Source: Antennarius striatus | Taxonomy: Eukaryota; Chordata; Actinopteri; Lophiiformes; Antennariidae | DNA length: 64,000 bases | Reading direction: 5' to 3' | Assembly: GCF_040054535.1 (NCBI RefSeq) | Contig: NC_090783.1 | Coordinates: 171,001-235,000 of the forward strand | Part shown: positions 56,741-64,000 of the stretch, one piece after another | Numbering within the stretch: position 1 is the stretch's first letter | Layout of the letters: every line of letters starts with the position of its first letter | The notes under the pieces: model-generated | The model's input: the letters and a program-made list of their open reading frames with translations, nothing else | Told to the model about the DNA's origin: nothing | Databases searched by the model: none | Made by a program: the position numbers and the translations under genes

Positions 56741-59700
56741 TTTTTTAATTTATTTATTTTTATTTATTTAATTTATTTTGTATTTAAAGGAAAAAGAAAA
56801 AAAGACAAAAAAAGCAAATTACATTTCCACATTTCAGACTAAGGAACATTTCATACATTGCATAGATCACACACGGGGTACGGGAAGGATACATTAATAC
56901 TACTCAACCTTAAAAATAAAAAATAAAACAAACATAACAAAAAAAAGATAAATAAGTTAAAATAAGAGGTCGATTTAGTCTTGAGTTAAGGCATTTATAT
57001 AGTCTATTACATTCATTGCTTGTTTGGTTTTAATATACTTCAGGGATACTTCAGGGAAGTTTTTTAATTCATTTATGTAAACACAAAATAATGATCTCAT
57101 TTTCATAAAACGACACTTATGTATATGTTGTTTGGCCAGAATAATTATGGTATTACATATATTTTCCCCTTTTTCTATCCTCCAGCAGAACACCAAATTT
57201 AATAACATCATAAGAGGTGAATTTGAATTTGAATCATTTTCAGATATCCAGTTTTGAAAAGATCTCCAGAAGGTTTTCACATATTCACACTAAAAAAAAA
57301 GATGTTCCAATGATTCAATTTGAGATTCACAAAATGTAGTCATTTTTTTCAAACTTAAATCTCTGTCTAAGAAATTCATTACGTGGGTAAATATCATTTA
57401 TTATCTTCAGATGAGTTTCTTTAGTTTTGGGCAAAACTGGAAGGGAAAGGTATCTAGTTCTGATTTTTTGTAATCTGATCCTCTGAAAACTGTAAAATAT
57501 TTCTCCTTTTCAGTAGGAGGGGAAAAAGTTTGTTTGTGACAGCACCTCTTATAATTTTGTTTGTACATTTCTTTTCTGTGAAGTTTAAATCATTAATAAG
57601 AGGTAAGGGTAAAGACGGAAGTACTTTACCCTATGATAGCATACCTTTTATTATATTCAACATTGCATCAGGGATTGCTCTTGTAATTTCCAAGTATCGT
57701 TGTCTGGTGCAATTAATGTTATATTTATTAATAAAGTCAGTGTAATTCAAAAGATTTCCTTCTGAGTCCATGAAATGTACAACGGACCAGATATCCTTTT
57801 CCAACTAGTCGTCAAAACAAAGATTTTCTCTTAGACAAAATATACCTGTTATTCCAAATTGAAGAATTATGAGGGGTAAAGTTATGTTTGAAGGCCGATC
57901 TCCAGCAAAGGAGGACTTGTTGATGAAATCTGGACAATTTAATGGGTAGCTGAGAAACACAAAAATCACATTTTAAAAGAAATTCAATGCCACCACATGT
58001 ACTGAAGGTTTTAGAAGGAATATTGTACCATATAGCCCTACTGTTACAAATAAATAGTTGAAGCCATTTTAGCTTGATCATACCATTCATCGCTTCAAAA
58101 TCAATTACATTTAAACCTCCATCTTCAATTGTTTTCACTGCATCATTTCTCCTAATATAATGATGCTTGTTTTTCCACACAAAGTTGAGAATAATCTGAT
58201 TAATTGATTTAATGAGATTATCTGGCATAGCTAAAGAAAAGGCAGGATATGTTAATCTGGACAATATTTCTACTTTAGAAATCAGAACTCTTCCAATAAT
58301 GGACAGATCCATTTGCAGCCAAGATAGAAGAGTGGATTTACTTTTTTTAATAACAGATTCAGAGTTCATTTCTTCTCTATCTTAGAAATCTTTTGTTCTT
58401 ATTACTCCAAGATATTTAACTTCATTTCTTACAGGGATGTTATACAGCTCAGTCAATGGGTGGTTATGAATTGACATTAATTCACATTTTTTTAAATTCA
58501 AATGTAACCCAGATGCTTTTGAAAACGTTCCCACAGTTGTGATGATCAGTGGGATCTGCTCTGAGTGTTTGATGAAGTTGAGTTATTGACAAATGAAGAC
58601 CTAAAACATTCAACGGCTCTATTTCTGTACTACGTTTAATGTAAATACCAAGAAGTTCTGCAACTAAAATAAATAATAAAGGAGAACAAGGGCAGCCTTG
58701 GCGTATACCTCGTGTCACCTCAAACCTTTTAGTTGTGCCTTGAGGGAGGGGGACAGAGCTCTTTATTCCACTGTAGATCATGTCAATTGTCTTAATAAAC
58801 TTTGAGCCAAATCCAAAACATTTTAGAGTTTTCATAATGAATGGATGTTCCACTCAATCAAAGGCCTTATAAAAATCTAGAAAGAATACGAAACCTTTGT
58901 CTTCAATGAGATGATTATAGTCCAGCAGGTCTAACACCAGTCTGATGTTATTATGTATAGACCTCTCTTTAATAAAACCTGATTGGCTTTCACTAATTAT
59001 TTGGCCTATTCCCATTTTCAACCTGTTAGCTAAAACAATAGTACCGGTAAATAACTTATAATCTTCATTCAACAGGGTTATAGGTCTTAAGTTATCTATA
59101 TGCCTTTTATCTTTCCCAGGTTTAGGTAAAAGAGTGATTATCCCTTGTTTCATGGTTGATATTAGATCATCGTTTTCCATACATTCCTTCAAGGCTTTAA
59201 ATAATAGATCCTTTATTGACTCCCAGAAAAATTTGTAAAAGTTTGAGGTCAAACCATCTTGGCCAGGTGATTTATTTGGTGCCAGGTGTTTTACAGCCGT
59301 GTCCAATTCTTTTATATTGAGCTCTGAGTCACATATTTCTTTGAATTCTAAGTCTATCTGAGGAATATAATGTTGGATACTGTCTAGGAATAAGTTAGCA
59401 TCAACTTGTGAATAGGATGAGGAGTATAATTTAGAGTAGAAGCAGTAAACCTCTTCTGAAATTATTTTTGTATCAGAACATTCACTATTGTTGACCATCA
59501 GGGTGTTAATACTATTCCTCTCTTGTCTCTTCCTTTCGAGCCCAAAAAAAATAGGAAGTATTTTTCTCACCCTGCTCACTCCATTTAGCTCTAGATCTGA
59601 CATAAGCTACTTGTGCTTTTTTAGTAAATAAGATATCCAAATTGGTTTGTAACTCTACCAACTTTACAGTGTCTTGATCTGATAAAAAAACATTTGGCTG

Positions 59701-60111
59701 TATTTGTTAAGCTCTTGCACCAATTTAAGCTCAGTTTCCCTTTGCTGTTTACGTAGGGTTTTGCTGAATTTAATGGATAAACTTCTAACCTTAAATTTAA
59801 AATACTCCCATTTTCTGCAGAAGGAATCAATTTCATTATCATTAATAATTTAATCAAATAAAGATTTGACTTCCTCCACGTATTCTTCATGATTCAGAAC
59901 TCATAACCCTTCTAGCTTGTAAGGTTGTGTGTTTCCAATGTAATATTAGTCACACAGTGATCTGTTGAGGGAGCGCCAGACATTGAAGATCCTGCTACTA
60001 AATGTGTGATTTCTGGAGAGGTAAGCCAAAAATCAATTCTTGACCTATAGCACGGCCATTTGGTTGTATCCAAGTGAATTGTCTACAGTCTGCATTGTTC
60101 TCTCTCCAAAC
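56741..60111 (-). mobile_element. Dead L1-like LINE, 5' truncated, with target-site duplication
   Basis: AT-rich, unlike its GC-rich surroundings. Minus-strand frames (60110-59930, 59890-59621, 59603-58854, 58853-58482, 58369-57812) show an endonuclease tail with an RSRIDFWL motif, then reverse-transcriptase blocks (NKSPGQDGLTSNFYK, LRPITLLNEDYK, QSGFIKERS, GIRQGCPCSPLLF) and a C-terminal region. Stops and frameshifts separate the blocks, and the catalytic aspartate pair expected after SITQL is missing. The A-rich 3' end is at about 56741-56780. AAGTGAAGGAAGT flanks both ends (56728-56740 and 60112-60124). Clade assignment (L1/Tx1-like fish element) is by resemblance only. Confidence 0.9.
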
Positions 60112-60124
60112 AAGTGAAGGAAGT

Positions 60125-60490
60125 GGATTTTCCGGTTCTACCGTTAATTATCCTTTAAAGTCCGTGAAGATCGAAGCAGCGGTGGAAGTTCCTCCAGGAA
60201 TGGAAAGAATTAAAACGACTCAAATGTTCCGCCTCTGATTCAACCAGACGGGACTCTGATCCGGGTTCTGACGTCAATAACAGCTGGTTTAGGTTGGGTG
60301 GTTTAAATTTTATTTTTGGCTGCAACTTTACATAAACAAATTTCAGAGAAACTCCTTATTTCACAAACAGTTTCTGTTGGTTTGGTTCCTGGAACAGAAA
60401 CTCAGTTTATTTAATCCAGATTGTTTAGTTTAATCCAGTTTATGTTTAGATGACGTTTAGGAGTGTTTCATGTGTGTGTGGATGAACTAT
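60125..60490. other. Spacer between LINE and Harbinger-like element
   Basis: Continuation of the pre-insertion sequence right of the LINE. AT-rich, with TTTAGTTTAATCCAG stretches. No gene, RNA or clear repeat seen. Confidence 0.5.
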
Positions 60491-60627
60491 CCAGAGTCCT
60501 GTCCCATAAAGCTGGATTAACCTAGTCAGACTTCCTCTTCCTTATCTGGCTTCACTTACCCAGACATCCACCCTCCAGATTTTCGGTACCATAAAGCCGG
60601 CTATCAACTCACTAATTCAATCCAGAC

Positions 60628-60981
60628 TTGTCCACTCTAGATCTGTGCGCTCACATAAAAAGGGCGGAGTTTGCTGCATGTGACCAATCACAAACATGCA
60701 ACAAACCGGCCCGAGACGCATATTTCACAACGGAGGAGCAAACAATAATAATTAATAAATATGATCAATACAAATCAATAATCCAGGTAAACAGCAACAC
60801 AGCTGCAGCTGCCAAACGGAGCAAGGATCTCTGGGAAAACATGGCCGACTGCGTCAATGAGGAAGTTAGTGCCATTATAATATTACTGCCCCACTATGAC
60901 TGCACTTGTGTGTCTGACTACAGTAACATGTGTGTGTTCATACATGTGTGTGTGAACCACATGTTTGGTTATGACATGTGA
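60628..60981 (+). CDS. Myb/SANT-like protein fragment of the Harbinger-like element
   Basis: An open frame of 117 residues starting MSTLDLCAHIKRAEF. The middle (about residues 34-80) resembles the trihelix Myb-like domain of Harbinger accessory proteins. After NEEVSAIIILLPHYD the frame looks non-homologous, suggesting read-through of a splice donor (GAGGAAGTTAG near 60862) or decay. Probably a transposon gene remnant rather than a host gene. Confidence 0.5.
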   Translation: MSTLDLCAHIKRAEFAACDQSQTCNKPARDAYFTTEEQTIIINKYDQYKSIIQVNSNTAAAAKRSKDLWENMADCVNEEVSAIIILLPHYDCTCVSDYSNMCVFIHVCVNHMFGYDM

Positions 60982-61068
60982 TCGTAGCCCCGTGACTTTA
61001 TGAACAGCTCTACGTACTGTGTTCTTCACAGGTTTTCAGCATCGCCAACACAATACATTAAAGTACCG

Positions 61069-61136
<68 letters not shown>

Positions 61137-61545
61137 ATCAATCCATGATCTACTGAAACAAATCATTGATCAATGACATTCTATCTGTGTGTTGCTTGTA
61201 ACCCGTCCAACGAGGGATTTCAGGACATCATAATAATGACCAACATCACTCAGAAATATATGAACTGTCTCAAAGACCCTCAGGTCAATGCACACTGTGG
61301 GGGGCTGTCAGCGCGGGGTTGGGGTGCGTTCCATTCCTGATGTGAGGCTCCAGCAGCTGACAGATGTAATGTAACCCCTCCCCCCAAAACCTCTACCTTT
61401 CTACAGTCATTGTTCAGCCAATCCCAGCGGATTACAGCCATCCCTAAATATTCTCTCTGCCTGAGCGCTCTGCACACAAGCTGTGACCCGAGATCCACCG
61501 GGTTCTCAGGGAACGGACGGCCCGTTTTCAGGAGAACCGATTGGT

Positions 61546-62056
61546 CAGTAGGTGGGGCTGTTATACCTGCTGAGCTCTGATTGGTCAGTAGGTGGGGCTG
61601 TTATACCTGCTGAGCTCTGATTGGTCAGTAGGTGGGGCTGTTATACCTGCTGAGCTCTGATTGGTCAGTAGGTGGGGCTGTTATACCTGCTGAGCTCTGA
61701 TTGGTCAGTGGGTGGGGCTGTTATACCTGCTGAGCTCTGATTTGTCAGTAGGTGGGGCTGTTATACCTGCTGAGCTCTGATTGGTCAGTAGGTGGGGCTG
61801 TTATACCTGCTGAGCTCTGATTGGTCAGTAGGTGGGGCTGCTTTACCCGCTGAGCTCTGATTGGTCAGTAGGTGGGGCTGTTATACCCGCTGAGCTCTGA
61901 TTGGTCAGTAGGTGGGGCTGTTATACCCGCTGAGCTCTGATTGGTCAGTAGGTGGGGCTGTTATACCTGCTGAGCTCTGATTGGTCAGTAGGTGGGGCTG
62001 TTATACCTGCTGAGCTCTGATTGGTCAGTAGGTGGGGCTGTTATACCTGCTGAGCT
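61546..62056. repeat. 40-bp minisatellite, about 13 copies
   Basis: Units of TTGGTCAGTAGGTGGGGCTG plus TTATACCTGC and TGAGCTCTGA repeated head to tail with few mismatches. Contiguous units with no spacers exclude a CRISPR array. Confidence 0.96.
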
Positions 62057-62274
62057 CTTATCCTGAACTTATCCTGCTCCGGAGCAGGTTAGGTGTTCAG
62101 CATAGGTTACCGTGACAACGTAGCCCGATAGAAAGTCAGCCACCTTTATGGTACTGAAAAGCCAGGGTTAAGCCTGAAGTTATCTGGCTAAGCGTTAATC
62201 CAGTTTTAGGGTACAGGCCTCAGGTGTGTGTGTGTGTGTGTGAAACAAAGACTACTGACGGTCGCTTCAGAGAT

Positions 62275-62362
62275 TTTATTGGAGTTCAATGTAACCGGTT
62301 AAATTAAACCGGTTAAATTTAATTTAACCGGTTTAATTTAACCGGTTTAATTTAACCGGTTC
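62275..62362 (-). promoter_or_regulatory. mrps28 poly(A) signal and cluster of five AACCGGTT palindromes
   Basis: The minus-strand AATAAA at 62280-62275 would end the mrps28 transcript. Just inside it, five exact AACCGGTT palindromes occur at 62293, 62307, 62326, 62340 and 62354, with TTTAATT spacers. AACCGGTT is the consensus of Grainyhead/CP2 transcription factors, but it may simply be a short tandem repeat. Confidence 0.6.
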
Positions 62363-62492
62363 AAATGAACTCGTGCTTCAGGTGATTAAACCCAAGCAAT
62401 AACAAAGGGGAGGGGTCAAAGATGGCCGACAGGAAGTGTCCAACAGTCTCGCTTTTAGGTGGGCGGGGCTTCCGGACTCGTCCGTGAGGCGT

Positions 62493-63047
62493 TCAGGCAC
62501 CGGTCCGGCCCGGGTTCCGGTCCTGGCTCCGGTCGTCCCGGGCCTGCCGGCCCTCCGCCGGGGCCAGCAGGGTGCCCCTGGCCTCCAGCAGCGTGGTGTC
62601 GGTTCGGGCTCCCAGGAAGCGGGCGGTGAGCTCCAGGTCGTCCAGGCGCAGCCGGACCCTGCTGCCCCGCCGCAGAGCCTCCCCCCACGCCGGCCGCCGG
62701 CACACGCAGTGGAACTTCCCCCCGAAGTCCACGTACAGGTCGTCCTCCACCGCGTGGAACACGGTCCCCAGCACCACCTTGTCCCGGGCCGGGCCCATCA
62801 GCACCAGCGGGGAGCGGCGCAGCATCGAGGCGAAGCTCTCCTCCCGGCCGGAGGCGCCGCCGCGGCCGTCCGCGTCCCGCCGCAGCTCCGCCTGCTGGTC
62901 GAAGGCGGCCGCGAAGCCCGACTTGGGTCGATCCGCGGCGGGCTGGTCGCTGCCCGACGGCCCGCCGGAGGCCGCGCGGACCGGGCCGGAGGACGACACC
63001 CGCATCCCGGTGGCGAGACGGGACGCAACCTTCCACAAGCCCGCCAT
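62493..63047 (-). CDS. mrps28: Mitochondrial small ribosomal subunit protein mS28 type (MRPS28), single exon
   Basis: Component of the mitoribosomal small subunit. One uninterrupted frame of 184 residues (human 187) starting [19 protein letters not shown]. The basic, Ser-rich N-terminus fits a mitochondrial presequence. The conserved core includes [35 protein letters not shown] and [15 protein letters not shown]. The ATG at 63047 was chosen; the frame opens further only through a TTG. Upstream, 63060-63115 is CpG-rich with ETS-like CAGGAAGT sequences, as in a housekeeping promoter. The human gene is, as I recall, split by introns, so the intronless structure here is notable. No damage to the frame is visible. 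Confidence 0.92.
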   Translation of the reverse strand: MAGLWKVASRLATGMRVSSSGPVRAASGGPSGSDQPAADRPKSGFAAAFDQQAELRRDADGRGGASGREESFASMLRRSPLVLMGPARDKVVLGTVFHAVEDDLYVDFGGKFHCVCRRPAWGEALRRGSRVRLRLDDLELTARFLGARTDTTLLEARGTLLAPAEGRQARDDRSQDRNPGRTGA

Positions 63048-63059
63048 GTTGTCCCACAA

Positions 63060-64000
63060 TGCACCGCGGCGGCCACTTCTTGTTTGAACTTCCTGTCGGC
63101 AGGACGCGTCACAGCGCCGCCTGGCGGGGCGGGGCTTCTTCTGATTGGTGTTTATTTATTTATTTATTTATTTATTACCGTCTTGTTTTGTTTAAGTCAG
63201 CGGGTCCTGTTGTGTTTACAAACAATTAAAGAAAAACGTGAGGAGGTGAGTCTGTGTGACCCGGAGCTGTGACTGACAGGCTTATAAGACACACACACAC
63301 ACACACACACACACCTGCTGTGAGCAGTGAGACATGTGATTTGTAGTTCTGTAGTGATAAATCTGTAGTCCGTCTGGAGACGCCGTCATGAGTTCATGCT
63401 GAAATTTATTCACTTCTTTAAATGTTTTTAATGTTTTAAATATTGGTTTCAATGACTAGTCTCAGCTCAGCATGCTAAACAACAGAACAGATAATGAAGT
63501 AGCTACCTAGCTGTTAGCTCGTAAACATGACTGTTTGTTAGCTCGTGATACTGAATGTACCCTGAAACGTCACAGCAGGTTTGATGCTAAGCTAATGAGT
63601 TTATGAGCGTTGGCTCCTCCCACTTCATTTTAACCACATCATTCATTGGCTATAGTGATGAGCTTCATTATTAGCTAGCTTGTTGCTACCATTGAGCTTA
63701 GATTGAGTTATTTAGCTGCGAGCTAACATAGTGAGCTAAAATAAGCTAATACACAGATGCGTACATCCTGGTCCTGGACCCTGGTTCTACACCCAGTCCT
63801 GGTCTTCAGTGACACGTTACAATGGTTCTTCCAGTTCCAGCGGCTCTGGGGGGAGGGGGGCAGCTGTGTCCCGGTTAGGGTGTGGGTTCTTCTTGTTCTT
63901 CCAGGTGGGCGGGTTCAGACGCGCCTCTTTAGCCACACATGCTCATGCAGAGCCACTGAGGAAGAGGAGGAGTTGATGAGAGCTGGACCTGACAGACCTG
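63060..64000. other. mrps28 promoter and gene-free right end
   Basis: 63060-63130 is the CpG-rich 5' flank of mrps28. Beyond it lie a TTTA run (63151-63175), an (AC)n run (63289-63314), AT-rich sequence with scattered GCTAAGCTAAT motifs, and CCTGG-rich sequence to the end. I see no exon, RNA gene or transposon end. Confidence 0.55.

Larger units (their letters stand above)
60498..62217 (+). mobile_element. Harbinger-like DNA transposon remnant
   Basis: Left end CCTGTCCCATAAAGCTGGAT and right end (reversed) CCTGTACCCTAAAACTGGAT are imperfect inverted repeats. Similarity extends about 100 bases inward through GGTACCATAAAGC / AGTACCATAAAGG. Between them, 60628-60981 encodes a 117-residue frame with a Myb/SANT-like segment (FTTEEQTIIINKYDQY and AAAAKRSKDLWENMA), as in the DNA-binding partner of PIF/Harbinger transposases. 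No transposase frame was seen. An (ATCA)n run lies at 61070-61135 and a 40-base minisatellite at 61546-62056. The target-site duplication is unclear. Confidence 0.65.

Noticed and set aside
61546-62056. Regular 40-base repeats that might suggest a CRISPR array
   Set aside because: Units are contiguous with no unique spacers, and the genome is vertebrate.
62436-63272. 278-codon plus-strand ORF
   Set aside because: Antisense of mrps28; GC-rich third positions keep the opposite strand open.

Overview
This window is nuclear DNA from a ray-finned fish, probably a percomorph teleost with a compact genome. Every gene I recognise is a vertebrate gene built from short exons with GT-AG introns, many only 65-100 bases long. 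Coding third positions are very GC-rich, and the introns and spacers are packed with micro- and minisatellites. I cannot name the species from sequence alone. No prokaryotic features, tRNA or rRNA genes were seen.

Layout, left to right. dzank1 (minus strand, 3' half outside the window) sits head to head with polr3f (plus, bases 3313-7325) across a 608-base shared promoter. Then come sptbn1 (plus, 10020-25133, 35 coding exons, 2333 codons), eml6 (plus, 29191-47493, 42 exons including a candidate 21-base microexon), mtif2 (plus, 49618-53379), sde2 (minus, 53699-56614, tail to tail with mtif2) and an apparently intronless mrps28 (minus, 62493-63047). Between sde2 and mrps28 lie a dead L1-like LINE with a 13-base target-site duplication and a Harbinger-like element. 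An intron of eml6 holds two nested DNA transposon copies. The joined exon lengths of polr3f, sptbn1, eml6, mtif2 and sde2 are each an exact multiple of three with matching phases, which supports the models.

The genes do not form a pathway. They are housekeeping genes (RNA polymerase III subunit, mitochondrial translation factor, mitochondrial ribosomal protein, replication/splicing protein) next to cytoskeletal genes (beta-spectrin, EMAP-like microtubule protein, cilium-related DZANK1). To my knowledge dzank1/polr3f head to head and SPTBN1-EML6 with MTIF2 nearby are also linked in human, so these are old synteny blocks.

The most unusual feature is the relation between tandem repeats and splice sites. 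Several minisatellites are amplified copies of an exon end plus its 5' splice site (sptbn1 exons 1, 18 and 25), giving rows of up to about 27 potential donors. UG tracts of about 1 kb and 0.56 kb sit directly on 3' splice sites of sptbn1 and sde2. A 33-base minisatellite is translated inside sde2, and a 36-base one is translated in mtif2 where the conserved N-domain should be.
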